Position numbers and translations under genes: made by a program. DNA of 60,610 nucleotides from Nakamurella sp. (GTDB taxonomy: Bacteria; Actinomycetota; Actinomycetes; Mycobacteriales; Nakamurellaceae): positions 1 through 60,610 of the forward strand of contig JAFIHI010000103.1 of assembly GCA_017848755.1 (NCBI GenBank), read 5' to 3'. The notes beneath the pieces were generated by a model. That model searched no databases. It had not been told where the DNA came from and saw only the letters and a program-made list of their open reading frames with translations. Below are positions 8,125 to 20,528 of the stretch, in pieces. Every line of letters begins with the position of its first letter. The first letter of the stretch is position 1.

Positions 8125-8873
8125 CGGAAACACCCCAGAAGCCCTCTGCCGCAACGGATGTGGCGCACACCGCCGCAGGCCCGCTCACCGGCCCGACCGG
8201 CAAGGGCGCGCCGGTGCCGCCGACCACCCCCGAGCGGCACGGCATGTTCCATGCCCGCGACACCGGCGACACCTCCGGCTACGGACGGCTCGCCATTGCC
8301 CCGGTGACGCCCGCACCCGCGACCCGCCCGTTCGGCGGGTACTTCGACGAGGTCGCCGACGCGCTGGCCGCCGCGATGGCGGAGCGCGGGATTCCGGAGT
8401 CGGCCGTCGAGCAGGTGACGGTCGCCGCGACGGAGATGACGATCTACGTCTCCCGTGCGCACCTGGTCGCGCTGCTGCAGACGCTGCGGGACGAGGAATC
8501 GCTGCGGTTCGAGATGCTGTCCTCGCTGTCCGGCGCCGACTACGGCGTGGACGTGCCGAGGCGGCTGCACGTGGTCTACGAGCTGCTGTCGCTGACGTAC
8601 CGGCGCCGCGTCCGTCTCGAGGTGTCGGTGAACGTCGATGACGCGACCGTGCCCAGCGCCGTGTCCATCTATCCCACGGCCGACTGGCACGAGCGGGAGA
8701 CCTACGACATGTTCGGTGTGGTGTTCGCCGGGCATCCGGGCCTGACCCGGATCCTGATGCCGGACGACTGGGTCGGCCATCCGCAGCGGAAGGACTACCC
8801 GCTGGGCGGCATCCCGGTGGAGTACAAGGGCCACGAGATCCCGCCGGCGGACCAGAGGAGGGCGTACACGTGA
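8121..8873 (+). CDS. nuoC: NADH-quinone oxidoreductase subunit C
   Basis: The 30-kDa subunit (250 aa), which helps form the quinone-reducing module with NuoB and NuoD. The family signature [19 protein letters not shown] and the following [20 protein letters not shown] are intact at ~190-225. The first ~75 residues are a Pro/Thr/Ala-rich extension, common in actinobacteria. It is separate from nuoD, unlike the fused nuoCD of enterobacteria, and overlaps nuoD by a GTGA. Confidence 0.95.
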   Translation: MTETPQKPSAATDVAHTAAGPLTGPTGKGAPVPPTTPERHGMFHARDTGDTSGYGRLAIAPVTPAPATRPFGGYFDEVADALAAAMAERGIPESAVEQVTVAATEMTIYVSRAHLVALLQTLRDEESLRFEMLSSLSGADYGVDVPRRLHVVYELLSLTYRRRVRLEVSVNVDDATVPSAVSIYPTADWHERETYDMFGVVFAGHPGLTRILMPDDWVGHPQRKDYPLGGIPVEYKGHEIPPADQRRAYT

Positions 8874-9103
8874 GCGACGCCGAAGCGAACGAGCGCCGTC
8901 GCGGCGCAGCCGCAGGCGCCGAGAGCGCAGCGCGGAGCGAACAATCCAGTGCCGTGAGCGACGCCGAAGCGAACGAGCGCCGTCGCGGCGCAGCCGCAGG
9001 TGCCGAGAGCGCAGCGCGGAGCGAACAATCCAGTGCCGTGAGCGACGCCGAAGCGAACGAGCGCCGTCGCGGCGCAGCCGCAGGCGCCGAGGTGGTCACC
9101 TCC
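8870..9103 (+). repeat. 84-bp tandem repeat at the start of nuoD (about 2.8 copies)
   Basis: Units begin at 8870, 8954 and 9038, each with GTGAGCGACGCCGAAGCG, and are nearly identical (one C/T difference noted at 9001). The third copy stops after about 66 bp. Each unit encodes 28 residues beginning [12 protein letters not shown] and starts with an in-frame GTG, so every copy offers a possible start codon. Confidence 0.95.
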
Positions 9104-10423
9104 GAACAGGCGCTCGCCAAGTCCAGCAGGCAATCGGATATCGAGGCGCTCGTCGCCTCCAAGGGCGGCGACTGGGACGCGCTGCTCGACGACATCGAGT
9201 ACGCGGACTCCGAGCAGATCATCCTGAACATGGGCCCGCAGCACCCGTCCACGCACGGCGTGCTCCGGCTGATCCTGGACATCGACGGCGAGACCGTCAC
9301 CAAGGCCCGCGCTGTGATCGGCTATCTGCACACCGGGATCGAGAAGTCCACCGAGTACCGCACTTTCACGCAGGCCGTGCAGTTCCTGACGCGCGCCGAC
9401 TACCTCTCGCCGACGTTCAACGAGGCGTGTTACTGCCTCGCGGTGGAGAAGCTGCTCGGCATCGAGGTACCGCAGCGCGCGACGATCATGCGCGTGCTGC
9501 TGATGGAGATCACCCGGATCTCTTCGCACCTGGTGGCGATCGCCACCGGCGGCATGGAGACGGGCGCGCTCACTGGCATGACCATGGGGTTCCGGGACCG
9601 TGAAGAGGCCCTGCACATCATGGAGCTCGTCACCGGTCTGCGCATGAACCAGGGCTTCGTCCGCCCCGGCGGCGTGGCGCAGGACATGCCGCCCGGCTGG
9701 GAGGAGCGGCTCGATTACTTCATCAAGGTGATGAACCAGCGCCTGCCCGAGTATGACGAACTGCTGACCGGCCAGCCGATCTGGAAGGCCCGGCTCAAGG
9801 GCATCGGATACCTGCCGGTGCAGGGCTGCCTGCAACTGGGCGTTACCGGTCCGCCGCTGCGCTCCTCCGGTCTGGCATGGGATCTGCGCAAGACCGTGCC
9901 GTACTGCGGCTACGAGGAATACGACTTCGACGTGCCCACCACGACGAACGCTGACGCCTACGATCGCTACCTGCTGCGCGTCGCGGAGATGCACGAATCG
10001 CTGAAGATCATCAAGCAGTGCCGCGAGCGCCTCAAGGAGCCCGGCCCGGTGATGGTCGAGGACAAGAAGATCGGCTGGCCCGCGCGGCTCTCGGTGGGCG
10101 CCGACGGTACCGGCAACTCGCTCGAGCACATCCGGCACATCATGGGCGAGTCCATGGAGGCGCTGATCCACCACTTCAAGCTGGTGACCGAGGGGTTCAC
10201 GGTGCCGGCCGGCCAGGCGTACGCGGCCATCGAGGGGCCGCGCGGCGAACTCGGCGCGCACGTCGTGTCCAACGGCGGCACCAGGCCGTGGCGCGTCCAT
10301 CTGCGCGACCCCGGGTTCGTGAACCTGCAAGCGGTTTCGGCAATGTGTGAGGGTGGCATGGTGTCCGACGTCGTCGTGGCGATCGCCTCCCTGGATCCCG
10401 TTCTGGGAGGTGTGGATCGATGA
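8870..10423 (+). CDS. nuoD: NADH-quinone oxidoreductase subunit D
   Basis: The 49-kDa subunit (517 aa from the first GTG), which forms the quinone-binding cavity with NuoB. Conserved sequence begins around residue 115 ([20 protein letters not shown]), and the C-terminus YEGPRGE-like motif reads [18 protein letters not shown]. Before it lies an unusual extension built from an 84-bp tandem repeat of low-complexity Ala/Arg/Glu residues, absent from ordinary NuoD. Translation could begin at GTG 8870, 8954 or 9038. It overlaps nuoC and nuoE by 4 bp each. Confidence 0.95.
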   Translation: MSDAEANERRRGAAAGAESAARSEQSSAVSDAEANERRRGAAAGAESAARSEQSSAVSDAEANERRRGAAAGAEVVTSEQALAKSSRQSDIEALVASKGGDWDALLDDIEYADSEQIILNMGPQHPSTHGVLRLILDIDGETVTKARAVIGYLHTGIEKSTEYRTFTQAVQFLTRADYLSPTFNEACYCLAVEKLLGIEVPQRATIMRVLLMEITRISSHLVAIATGGMETGALTGMTMGFRDREEALHIMELVTGLRMNQGFVRPGGVAQDMPPGWEERLDYFIKVMNQRLPEYDELLTGQPIWKARLKGIGYLPVQGCLQLGVTGPPLRSSGLAWDLRKTVPYCGYEEYDFDVPTTTNADAYDRYLLRVAEMHESLKIIKQCRERLKEPGPVMVEDKKIGWPARLSVGADGTGNSLEHIRHIMGESMEALIHHFKLVTEGFTVPAGQAYAAIEGPRGELGAHVVSNGGTRPWRVHLRDPGFVNLQAVSAMCEGGMVSDVVVAIASLDPVLGGVDR

Positions 10424-11295
10424 CGCGGGGAATGACGGAGTCGGCGAAGACCGCCGTGCACTACCCGGACCCCAATGCCGCCATGGTCGCCGGGCAGACC
10501 AGCTTCGGCGCGACCACCACGGCGTTCTGGGGCGAGGGTGGGCGCCCGACGCTGGAGCACCGCGCGGATGTGCCGCAGTACCGCGTCACCGGAGTCACCT
10601 TCGATGACGACGTTCGCGCCAAGGCGGCAGAGGTCATCGCCCGCTATCCACACAAGCGCAGCGCCGTCATGCCGCTGCTGCACCTCGTGCAATCGTTCGA
10701 GGGCTTCGTGTCGAAGGACGGGATCGCTTTCGTGGCAGGGCTTCTCGACGTGCAGGAGTCCGAAGTCAGCGGCGTGTCCACCTTCTACAACATGTACAAG
10801 CGTGAGCCGGTGGGAGAGCACATCGTCTCGGTGTGCACCAACACCATGTGCGCGGCGCTCGGTGGGGATGCGATCTACCAGGCGCTCAGGAGCGAGCTCG
10901 GCGTCGACCACGAGCAGACGGCCGGCGAGCCCGGCACCCCCGGATCGGTGACGCTCGAGCACGTCGAGTGCCTGGCGTGCTGCGACCACGGACCCGTGCT
11001 CACCGTCAACTACGAGATCTTCGACAACCAGACCGTGCAGTCCGCGGTCGAGCTGGTGCAGGCGCTGCGCCGCGGCGAACGCCCGCATCCGACGCGCGGC
11101 GCCGCGCTGACGGACTTCAGGCACGCCGAACTGGAACTCGCCGGGTTCCTGGACGACGACGCCGCGGAGGTCGACGCTCCGTCGGCGTCGCCACAGTCGC
11201 TCCGCGGGGCCCAACTGGCGTCGGAACGCGGATGGACGGCGCCCGCGATGCCGGAGGTGCCGCCGGCCTTCCCGCCGCTGCCGGAGAAGAAGTGA
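10420..11295 (+). CDS. nuoE: NADH-quinone oxidoreductase subunit E
   Basis: The 24-kDa subunit (291 aa) holding [2Fe-2S] cluster N1a in the NADH-oxidising module. The thioredoxin-like ligands are visible as CTNTMC (C-x4-C, ~138-143) and CLACC (C-x3-C, ~186-190). The N-terminal ~50 residues and the C-terminal ~60 residues (Ala/Pro-rich) extend past the usual fold. Start ATG 10420 overlaps the nuoD stop; an ATG four codons later is possible. Confidence 0.95.
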   Translation: MTRGMTESAKTAVHYPDPNAAMVAGQTSFGATTTAFWGEGGRPTLEHRADVPQYRVTGVTFDDDVRAKAAEVIARYPHKRSAVMPLLHLVQSFEGFVSKDGIAFVAGLLDVQESEVSGVSTFYNMYKREPVGEHIVSVCTNTMCAALGGDAIYQALRSELGVDHEQTAGEPGTPGSVTLEHVECLACCDHGPVLTVNYEIFDNQTVQSAVELVQALRRGERPHPTRGAALTDFRHAELELAGFLDDDAAEVDAPSASPQSLRGAQLASERGWTAPAMPEVPPAFPPLPEKK

Positions 11296-11307
11296 GGGTG
11301 ACGATCG

Positions 11308-12639
11308 ATGGCTGACGACACCACCCCGCCCCAGATCAATGCGGGACTCGATCCGTTGACCCCGGTGCTCACCCGGAGCTGGCTCTCGCCGCGGTCGTGG
11401 CGCCGGGACACCTACGAGCAGCTCGGCGGCTACGGAGCGCTGCGGACGGCGATCACGGCCCAGCCCGAACAGCTCGTGGAGCTGATGAAGTCCTCCGGGC
11501 TGCGCGGCCGCGGCGGCGCCGGCTTCCCGACCGGGCTCAAGTGGTCGTTCCTGCCGCCGCTCGGCGCGAAGCCGCGCTATCTCGTGGTCAACGGCGACGA
11601 ATCCGAGCCGGGCACCTGCAAGGACATCCCGCTGATGATGGCCGACCCGCACCTTCTGGTCGAGGGCTGCATCATCACCAGCTACGCGATCCGCTCGCAC
11701 TACTGCGTCATCTACATCCGGGGCGAGCTGATCCACCCGATCCGGCGGGTGCGGAGCGCCGTCAAGGAGGCCTACGCGGCCGGGTACCTGGGCAAGAACA
11801 TCCTCGGCACCGGCTACGACCTTGATATCGTGGGGCACGCCGGAGCGGGCGCCTACATCTGCGGCGAAGAGACCGCGCTGCTCTCCTCGCTCGAGGGCTA
11901 CCGCGGCCAGCCGCGTCTCAAGCCGCCGTTCCCCGCGGTGGAGGGGCTGTACGCCGCGCCCACGGTGGTGAACAACGTCGAGACCATCGCGTCGGTGCCT
12001 AGCATCATTTCCGGCGGCGTCGACTGGTACCGCAGGTTCGGCACCGACAAGTCGCCCGGCACCAAGATCTTCTCGCTGTCCGGCCACGTGGAGCGGCCGG
12101 GCCAGTACGAGGCGCCGCTCGGCACGACGCTGCGGCAGTTGATCGACCTGGCCGGCGGCATGAAGGACGGCATCCCCATCAAGTTCTGGACGCCGGGCGG
12201 CTCGTCCGTCCCGCTGTTCGGCGACGACAAGCTCGATGTTCCGCTCACCTATGACGATGTGGCCGCCGCCGGCTCGCTGCTCGGCACCACGGCGCTGCAG
12301 GTATTCAACCAGACGGCGTCCGTGCCGTGGGCGGTCGCCCGCTGGGCAGACTTCTACCGGCACGAGTCCTGCGGCAAGTGCGCACCGTGCCGCGAGGGCA
12401 CCGCCTGGATGTCCAAGACGTTGCGCCGCATCATCACCGGGCGCGGCACCCTCGAGGACATCGACACGCTGGAGGATACGGCGTACAACATCTTCGGCCG
12501 GGCGTTCTGCGCGCTCGGCGACGGTGCGGCGACATCGGTGTCCAGTGCGATCCAGCGCTTCCGGCAGGAGTTCGTCGATATGGTCACCGGGGTCACGCCG
12601 GCACCGTCGACCCAGGCCGATCTGATCGAGATGCACTGA
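11308..12639 (+). CDS. nuoF: NADH-quinone oxidoreductase subunit F
   Basis: The 51-kDa subunit (443 aa) that binds NADH and FMN and holds cluster N3. The glycine-rich NADH/FMN region GRGGAGFPTGLKWSF is at ~68-82, GAGAYICGEETALLSSLEG at ~178-196, and the cluster ligands ESCGKCAPCREG at ~352-363 with a final Cys in AFCALGDGA. All expected residues are present. It is separated from nuoG by a 93-bp gap, the largest break inside the nuo cluster. Confidence 0.96.
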   Translation: MADDTTPPQINAGLDPLTPVLTRSWLSPRSWRRDTYEQLGGYGALRTAITAQPEQLVELMKSSGLRGRGGAGFPTGLKWSFLPPLGAKPRYLVVNGDESEPGTCKDIPLMMADPHLLVEGCIITSYAIRSHYCVIYIRGELIHPIRRVRSAVKEAYAAGYLGKNILGTGYDLDIVGHAGAGAYICGEETALLSSLEGYRGQPRLKPPFPAVEGLYAAPTVVNNVETIASVPSIISGGVDWYRRFGTDKSPGTKIFSLSGHVERPGQYEAPLGTTLRQLIDLAGGMKDGIPIKFWTPGGSSVPLFGDDKLDVPLTYDDVAAAGSLLGTTALQVFNQTASVPWAVARWADFYRHESCGKCAPCREGTAWMSKTLRRIITGRGTLEDIDTLEDTAYNIFGRAFCALGDGAATSVSSAIQRFRQEFVDMVTGVTPAPSTQADLIEMH

Positions 12640-12732
12640 CATGACACGTACGGCGATGACATGTTCAGCTATGACGGGGAAGTCGACACTTCGCGCGCTC
12701 TGCGCACCTGGTGATATGGCGGTAATTGCGAG

Positions 12733-15291
12733 ATGACAGCAACACTCCCCGCGACGGAAACCCCGGCCATCCTGGGCCCCGCCTGGGATGCCGACGCCCC
12801 CGCGCCGGACGGCTACGTCAAGTTCGTGATCGACGGTCAGGACGTCGTCGCGCCGAAGGGCGAGATGGTGATCCGCACCTGCGAGCGCATGGGCATCGAG
12901 ATCACCCGTTTCTGCGACCACCCGCTGCTCGAGCCGATCGCCGCCTGCCGGCAGTGCCTGGTGGAGATGGAGATGGGCGGGCGCATGATGCCCAAGCCCC
13001 AGCCGGCCTGCGCGGTCGCGGTGGCCGACGGGCTCGTGGTCCACACGCAGCGCACCAGTGCGGTGGCGGCCAGGGCCCAGTGGGCGAACGTCGAGTTCAT
13101 CCTCACGAACCATCCGCTCGACTGCCCCATGTGCGACAAGGGCGGCGAATGCCCGCTGCAGAACCAGGACCTGGCCCACGGGCCGGGCGAATCGCGCTTC
13201 AAGGAGGCCAAGCGCACCTTCGTCAAGCCGATCGCCATCTCGACCGAGATCCTGCTTGACCGGGACCGTTGCATCCTGTGCTACCGGTGCACGCGGTTCT
13301 CCGAGGAGATCGCCGGCGACCCGTTCATCGACATGCTCGGGCGCGGCGTCCGGCAGCAGGTCGGCACCGGGCCCGAGGTGCCGTTCCAGTCGTACTTCTC
13401 CGGCAACACCATCCAGATCTGCCCGGTCGGCGCGCTCACCTCGACCGCGTATCGGTTCCGGTCCCGCGCGTTCGACCTCAAGTCCGCGCCGACGATCTGC
13501 GAACTGTGCTCCGCCGGCTGCGAACTGCGTACCGACCACCGCTCCGGCAAGATCTTGCGGCGCTACGCGGGCGAGAACGGCGATGTGAACGAGGAGTGGA
13601 ACTGCGATAAGGGCCGCTTCGCGTTCCGGTACGTCACCGGCGACGACCGGCTGCGTACTCCGCTGGTCCGCGGCACCGATGGCAGCCTTGCTCCCGCATC
13701 CTGGACCGACGCGATGACGGCCGCGGCCGCCGGCCTCGCGAGGGCGAAGGCGGCCGGCGGGGTCGGTGTGCTCGCCGGCGGCCGGCTCACCGTCACAGAC
13801 GCCTACGCGTACGGCAAGTTCGCGCGCGTCGCGCTCGGCACGAACGACGTCGACTTCCGCGCCCGTGCCCACTCCGCCGAGGAGCTCGACTTCCTCGCCC
13901 GGCGCGTCGTCGGCGTCTCACCGAAGACCGGCGGCGTCACCTATCGCGGGCTGGAGGCGGCCAAGCACGTGCTGCTGGTGGCCCTCGAACCTGAGGAGGA
14001 GTGCCCGATCGTCTTCCTGCGGCTGCGCAAGGCGGCGCGCCGGCACGGGACCCAGATCACCGCCGTCGCGCCGTACGCCAGCTATGGATTGCACAAGATG
14101 GGCGGCGTGCTGATCCCCGCGGCGCCGGGAGCCGAGAACGCCGCGGTCGCCGCGCTGGCCGGCGCGGACGACCCGGCGGGGCTCCGCACCGACGGCGCCG
14201 TGATCCTGGTGGGGGAGCGCGCGGCCGAGGTGCCGGGACTGCTCACCGCCGTCGGCGAGTTGGCAGACGCGACCGGCGCGCGCCTGGCCTGGGTGCCCCG
14301 CAGGGCGGGGGAGCGCGGTGCGCTGGACGCCGGTGCCACCCCGACCCTGCTGCCCGGCGGGCGCGCCGTCACCGATGCGGCGGCCCGCGCACAGGTCGAG
14401 AATGCCTGGGGCACGGCCATTCCCGAGACGCCCGGCCGGGACACGGCGGGCATCCTGGCGGCTGCCGCGGCCGGCGAGCTCGGTGGACTACTCATCGGCG
14501 GCGTCGAGCTCGACGACCTGCCGGACCCGGCGGCGGCCAGGCGGGCCGTCGAGAACGCGGGTTTCGTGGTCAGCCTGGAGCTGCGGCGCAGCGAGGTCAC
14601 CGATCTCGCGGATGTCGTCTTCCCGGTCGCCGCCGCGCCGGAGAAGGCGGGTGCCTACCTCGACTGGGAGGGCCGGGTCCGCCCGTTCAATACGGCGCTC
14701 AAGTGGGCCGGCGGCCTCGACGACGGCCGCGTGCTGGACACCCTCGGGGTGGAGATGGATGTCGACCTGTACACCCAGACGCCGAAGTCGGCCACGGAGG
14801 ACCTGGCGCGGCTCGGCGCGTACGAGATCCCCCGCACCAGAACGGCGTCATACCCACCGACGACGGCGACACCGGCAGCCGCGGACGGTGCGCTCACCCT
14901 CGCCAGCTGGCGCCTGCTGCTCGACGGCAGCCGCGCCGAGGACGGCGAGCCGCACCTGGCCGGCACCCGGCGTCCGGAGTCGGTACGCCTGAGCCCGGCG
15001 ACGGCGGAAAGGCTCGGCCTCGCGGACGGCACGCTCGTCACGCTCACCGGAACCGCCGGATCGGTGACGCTGCCGCTCGTCGTGACCGACATGGTCGACG
15101 GTGTCGTCTGGGCCCCGGGCCGGGTCGCCGGGACGTCGCTCGCCGCACAGACCGGCGCTCGCGCGGGAGACGGCGTCACGGTCGCCGCCGCGCCGCCCGA
15201 TGCCGTCGCCGCCGTCGATCCCGATGTGGTCGCGTCCGAGGCGGAGGGCCGGCTCGGTTCCCTGGTCACCGGAATGGGAGGCAGCAAATGA
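12733..15291 (+). CDS. nuoG: NADH-quinone oxidoreductase subunit G
   Basis: Large Fe-S subunit (852 aa) wiring electrons from NuoEF to NuoI. Cluster ligands seen: N1b region ([27 protein letters not shown]), His-Cys3 cluster N5 ([18 protein letters not shown]), N4 ([10 protein letters not shown] ... CPVGALTS), and N7 (CELCSAGC ... NCDKGRF), the extra cluster found only in some bacteria. The molybdopterin-like domain is degenerate, as usual for NuoG. A variable stretch near residue 705 carries a one-mismatch copy of the dispersed motif (14840-14852). The stop overlaps nuoH. Confidence 0.95.
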   Translation: MTATLPATETPAILGPAWDADAPAPDGYVKFVIDGQDVVAPKGEMVIRTCERMGIEITRFCDHPLLEPIAACRQCLVEMEMGGRMMPKPQPACAVAVADGLVVHTQRTSAVAARAQWANVEFILTNHPLDCPMCDKGGECPLQNQDLAHGPGESRFKEAKRTFVKPIAISTEILLDRDRCILCYRCTRFSEEIAGDPFIDMLGRGVRQQVGTGPEVPFQSYFSGNTIQICPVGALTSTAYRFRSRAFDLKSAPTICELCSAGCELRTDHRSGKILRRYAGENGDVNEEWNCDKGRFAFRYVTGDDRLRTPLVRGTDGSLAPASWTDAMTAAAAGLARAKAAGGVGVLAGGRLTVTDAYAYGKFARVALGTNDVDFRARAHSAEELDFLARRVVGVSPKTGGVTYRGLEAAKHVLLVALEPEEECPIVFLRLRKAARRHGTQITAVAPYASYGLHKMGGVLIPAAPGAENAAVAALAGADDPAGLRTDGAVILVGERAAEVPGLLTAVGELADATGARLAWVPRRAGERGALDAGATPTLLPGGRAVTDAAARAQVENAWGTAIPETPGRDTAGILAAAAAGELGGLLIGGVELDDLPDPAAARRAVENAGFVVSLELRRSEVTDLADVVFPVAAAPEKAGAYLDWEGRVRPFNTALKWAGGLDDGRVLDTLGVEMDVDLYTQTPKSATEDLARLGAYEIPRTRTASYPPTTATPAAADGALTLASWRLLLDGSRAEDGEPHLAGTRRPESVRLSPATAERLGLADGTLVTLTGTAGSVTLPLVVTDMVDGVVWAPGRVAGTSLAAQTGARAGDGVTVAAAPPDAVAAVDPDVVASEAEGRLGSLVTGMGGSK

Positions 15292-16643
15292 GAGTCGCCG
15301 CAACCCCCGGCGGCGGGACGGTCTCCGGGCCCGATTCGCTGTCCGTGGCCCCGCTGCTCGCCGGCGATCCGGTGTGGCTGATGCTGATCAAAGCGGTCGT
15401 CATCTTCGCGTTCCTGCTGCTGCTCACGCTGTTCGCCATCTGGTTCGAACGGCGCGTGGTCGGCCGCATGCAGCACCGCCCGGGCCCCAACTGGAACGGG
15501 CCGTTCGGGCTGCTGCAGTCGCTCGCGGACGCGCTCAAGCTCATCTTCAAAGAGGGCCTGATGCCGCGCATGGTGGACAAGGTGGTCTACATCGCGGCGC
15601 CGATCATGGCGGGCATCCCGGCGTTCCTGGTGTTCTCGGTGATCCCGGTCGGCGGCACGGTGTCCATGTTCGGGCATCAGACCGCGCTGCAGCTCACCGA
15701 TCTTCCGGTGGGCGTACTGCTGGCGCTGGTGATGTCGTCCATCGGTATCTACGGCATCGTGCTCGGCGGCTGGTCCTCCGGCTCGACCTACCCGCTGCTC
15801 GGCGGTCTGCGCTCGGCGGCCCAGATGATCTCCTACGAGATCGCCATGGGCCTGTCGTTCGTCGCCGTGTTCCTGTACGCGGGCACGTTGTCGACCTCGG
15901 CGATTGTCGCGCAGCAGGAGGCCGGCTGGTACATCTGGCTGCTGCCGGTGTCGTTCATCGTGTACTGCATCGCCATGGTCGGTGAGACGAACCGCGCGCC
16001 GTTCGACCTGCCGGAGGCCGAATCCGAGCTGGTCGGCGGCTACAACACCGAGTACAGCTCGATGCGGTTCGGGCTGTTCTTCCTCGCCGAGTACATCAAC
16101 CTGATCAACGTCTCGGCGCTGTGCACCACGCTCTTCCTGGGCGGGTGGCGTGCCCCGTGGCCGCTGTCGCTCTGGCACGGCGCCAACACCGGATGGTGGA
16201 CCATGCTGTGGTTCTTCATCAAGGTGTTGATCTTCATGTTCGTCTTCGTGTGGCTGCGCGGGACGCTGCCGCGGTTCCGCTACGACCAGTTCATGCACAT
16301 GGGCTGGAAGGTGCTGGTGCCCGTCTCGCTGGCCTGGATCCTGCTGGTCGGAGTGGCCCGGGTGCTCAACACCGCCACCACCCTCACCACCTCTCAGGTG
16401 CTGCTGTGGATGGGCATTCCGCTGGTGATCCTGCTGCTCATCGTGGCGTTCTGGCCGGCCAGGGCCGAGACCGGTGAGCCCGATGAGGAGGACGAGTACG
16501 ACGCGACTCCCGCCGTCGCCCCGTCCCATCACGGCGGGCCGCATGTGGTCGGCCCGTCGCTCGCGGACTTCCCGGTGCCGCCGATGGACCTGGTGGTTCC
16601 GGCCGGGCCGGTCAGGAAGGGAAGAGGAGATGTCGATTCTTGA
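15288..16643 (+). CDS. nuoH: NADH-quinone oxidoreductase subunit H
   Basis: Membrane subunit (451 aa) forming the quinone channel entrance, about eight transmembrane helices. Conserved motifs: [18 protein letters not shown] (~50-67), [20 protein letters not shown] (~232-251) and [10 protein letters not shown] hydrophilic C-terminal tail of ~60 residues, rich in acidic residues then Pro/Val, follows the last helix and is characteristic of actinobacterial NuoH. ATG 15288 overlaps the nuoG stop; the gene end overlaps nuoI by 14 bp. Confidence 0.95.
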   Translation: MRVAATPGGGTVSGPDSLSVAPLLAGDPVWLMLIKAVVIFAFLLLLTLFAIWFERRVVGRMQHRPGPNWNGPFGLLQSLADALKLIFKEGLMPRMVDKVVYIAAPIMAGIPAFLVFSVIPVGGTVSMFGHQTALQLTDLPVGVLLALVMSSIGIYGIVLGGWSSGSTYPLLGGLRSAAQMISYEIAMGLSFVAVFLYAGTLSTSAIVAQQEAGWYIWLLPVSFIVYCIAMVGETNRAPFDLPEAESELVGGYNTEYSSMRFGLFFLAEYINLINVSALCTTLFLGGWRAPWPLSLWHGANTGWWTMLWFFIKVLIFMFVFVWLRGTLPRFRYDQFMHMGWKVLVPVSLAWILLVGVARVLNTATTLTTSQVLLWMGIPLVILLLIVAFWPARAETGEPDEEDEYDATPAVAPSHHGGPHVVGPSLADFPVPPMDLVVPAGPVRKGRGDVDS

Positions 16644-17268
16644 TCCGCTCAAGGGCTTCGGTGTCACGTTCGGGACCATGTTCCGGGGCGTCGTCACCGA
16701 GGACTACCCCGTGAACCCGGCGCCGGTGGCGCCGCGGTACCGCATGCGGCACCGGCTCAATCGCCACCCCGACGGGCTGGAGAAGTGCATCGGCTGCGAG
16801 CTGTGCGCCTGGGCCTGCCCGGCCGATGCCATCTACGTCGAGGGCGGCAACAATACGCCCGACGCGCGCTACTCGCCCGGTGAGCGGTACGCGAAGGACT
16901 ACCAGATCAACTACCTCCGGTGCATCGGCTGCGGGATGTGCGTCGAGGCGTGCCCGACCCGCTCGCTGACGATGATCAACGAATACGAGCTCGCCGACGA
17001 CGATCGCCAACGGCTCATCTACACCAAGGAGCAGCTGCTGTCGCCGCTGCTGCCCGGCATGGAGCAGCCGCCGCATCCGCCGCGTCTGGGCACGGAGAAG
17101 GACTACTACGTCAAGGGTCCGGAGCTGCTCAAGGAGTACAACGACGCGCGGCGCGCCGCCGGCGACAAGATTCCGCAGCCGCCGCCGCTGCCGCCGCTCG
17201 GCGTGGCCACCGGCCAGTCCGCGGACCGGGTGCTCAGGTCCACCTCCCGAGGCGAGGACGCATCGTGA
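16630..17268 (+). CDS. nuoI: NADH-quinone oxidoreductase subunit I
   Basis: Ferredoxin-like subunit (212 aa) with clusters N6a and N6b between NuoG and NuoB. Two complete [4Fe-4S] motifs are present: [12 protein letters not shown] (~53-64) and [12 protein letters not shown] (~98-109). The C-terminal ~60 residues are Pro-rich and variable. ATG 16630 is preceded by GGAAGAGGAG, an excellent ribosome site located inside the end of nuoH. Confidence 0.96.
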   Translation: MSILDPLKGFGVTFGTMFRGVVTEDYPVNPAPVAPRYRMRHRLNRHPDGLEKCIGCELCAWACPADAIYVEGGNNTPDARYSPGERYAKDYQINYLRCIGCGMCVEACPTRSLTMINEYELADDDRQRLIYTKEQLLSPLLPGMEQPPHPPRLGTEKDYYVKGPELLKEYNDARRAAGDKIPQPPPLPPLGVATGQSADRVLRSTSRGEDAS

Positions 17269-18221
17269 TCGCACACCTGACCACCGCCGTAGGCGCAGCC
17301 GTGACCGCCGCCGTGACGCCGGTGACCGCCACCAGCGGCGGCGCTGGTGGCGCCGAAGAGATCGTGTTCTGGATCGTCGGCCCGCTCGCCCTGATCGGCG
17401 CGATCGGCATGCTGTTCTCCAAGGGCGCGGTGCACTCTGCACTGTGGCTCGTGCTGACCATGATGTGCCTCGGCATGCTGTACATCACCCAGCAGGCCGA
17501 GTTCCTCGGCTTCGCGCAGATCATCGTCTACACCGGCGCGATCATGATGCTGTTCCTGTTCGTGCTGATGCTCACCGGTCGCGACGCGGGCGACTCGGTC
17601 ATCGAGGTGCTGCGCGGGCAGCGGGTCGCGGCCGGGCTGCTCGGGCTCGGTCTCGTCGGGCTGCTGGTGGCTGTGCTGATGCATGCGGTGGGCACGCTGC
17701 CGAACGTGGGGCTGACCGACGCGACCGCCGAGCGCGGCGCGGTGGGGTCGCTGGCGGCGTCGATCTTCACGACCTACCTGTTCCCGTTCGAGCTCACCTC
17801 GGCACTGCTCATCACCGCCGCGGTGGGCGCGATGGTGCTGGCGCACGTGGAGCGGACCAAACGGGAACGGCGCAGCCAGAAGGCGACCGTGCTCGCCCGG
17901 ATGCGATCCGACCGCATGTCGCCGCTGCCCGGTCCGGGCGTGCATGCGACCTCCGCGTCGAACGCCACCCCGGCCATGCTGCCGGACGGGTCGATTGCGC
18001 CCGGTTCGGTGTCGCACCTGGTGGAGATGGCGGTCTCCGAGCAGGTCGCCCGGCGCTTCCGGGAGGGGGAGCTGGTGCCTATCAACGGGCCCGAGCACCC
18101 GTACCGCCCGAAGCGCGCGGCGATCGACGACGGGGGCGCGGCCGAGAACATCGTCATACCCGCTGTTTCCGGGGCTTCCGGCGGATCGGTCGGCGCCGCA
18201 CACGAGGGGAGCGAGTCGTGA
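17265..18221 (+). CDS. nuoJ: NADH-quinone oxidoreductase subunit J
   Basis: Membrane subunit (318 aa) with five predicted helices in the first ~200 residues. Helix 3 includes [15 protein letters not shown], the pi-bulge region that gates proton pumping. The last ~115 residues are a soluble, poorly conserved tail with Pro/Ser/Gly segments. The tail holds an exact dispersed-motif copy (18146-18158), which imposes a rare ATA codon. GTG start overlaps the nuoI stop (GTGA), and the stop overlaps nuoK the same way. Confidence 0.94.
   Translation: MIAHLTTAVGAAVTAAVTPVTATSGGAGGAEEIVFWIVGPLALIGAIGMLFSKGAVHSALWLVLTMMCLGMLYITQQAEFLGFAQIIVYTGAIMMLFLFVLMLTGRDAGDSVIEVLRGQRVAAGLLGLGLVGLLVAVLMHAVGTLPNVGLTDATAERGAVGSLAASIFTTYLFPFELTSALLITAAVGAMVLAHVERTKRERRSQKATVLARMRSDRMSPLPGPGVHATSASNATPAMLPDGSIAPGSVSHLVEMAVSEQVARRFREGELVPINGPEHPYRPKRAAIDDGGAAENIVIPAVSGASGGSVGAAHEGSES
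18146..18158 (-). repeat. dispersed motif TATGACGNTGTTC, exact copy 4
   Basis: Reverse-strand copy in the soluble tail of nuoJ. It uses the rare ATA codon at 18156-18158, and its flank GCGGCC mirrors that of the menD copy. Confidence 0.7.
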
Positions 18222-18517
18222 ACCCCACCCACTACCTGATGCTGTCCGCGCTGCTGTTCGGGATCGGCACCGTCGGGGTGCTCATCCGGCGCAACGCGAT
18301 CGTCGTGTTCATGAGCGTCGAGCTCATGCTCAACGCGGTGAACCTGTCGTTCGTCACCTTCGCCCGGATGCACGGAAACCTCGACGGCGTCATCATCGCG
18401 CTCTTCGTGATGGTGGTGGCCGCGGCCGAGGTCGTGGTGGGCCTCGCGATCATCATGTCCATCTTCCGGAGTAGGCGGAGCGCATCCGTCGACGACGCGA
18501 ACCTGCTGAAGTACTGA
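18218..18517 (+). CDS. nuoK: NADH-quinone oxidoreductase subunit K
   Basis: Small membrane subunit (99 aa) with three helices. The conserved glutamate sits in [14 protein letters not shown] (~34-47) and the second in [11 protein letters not shown] (~70-80); both are needed for proton transfer in the family. The start is [16 protein letters not shown], as in typical NuoK. GTG 18218 overlaps the nuoJ stop. Confidence 0.95.
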   Translation: MNPTHYLMLSALLFGIGTVGVLIRRNAIVVFMSVELMLNAVNLSFVTFARMHGNLDGVIIALFVMVVAAAEVVVGLAIIMSIFRSRRSASVDDANLLKY

Positions 18518-18530
18518 ACGGGGGAGGACC

Positions 18531-20524
<1,994 letters not shown>

Positions 20525-20528
<4 letters not shown>

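Noticed and set aside
10603-10615. GATGACGACGTTC in nuoE, and TATGACGATGTGG in nuoF (12250)
   Set aside because: Two mismatches each in strongly conserved coding sequence; chance matches are likely.
12655-12680. GATGACATGTTCAGCTATGACG in the nuoF-nuoG gap as a copy of the dispersed motif
   Set aside because: It has both halves but lacks two bases between them, so I did not count it.
9967-13872. A 1301-residue open frame on the minus strand
   Set aside because: It is the antisense shadow of nuoD-nuoG in GC-rich DNA; the opposite strand encodes proteins with full Fe-S and FMN motifs.
14001-15287. A long upstream extension of nuoH
   Set aside because: The frame is open only because of GC bias; nuoG occupies this DNA and nuoH has its own ATG overlapping the nuoG stop.
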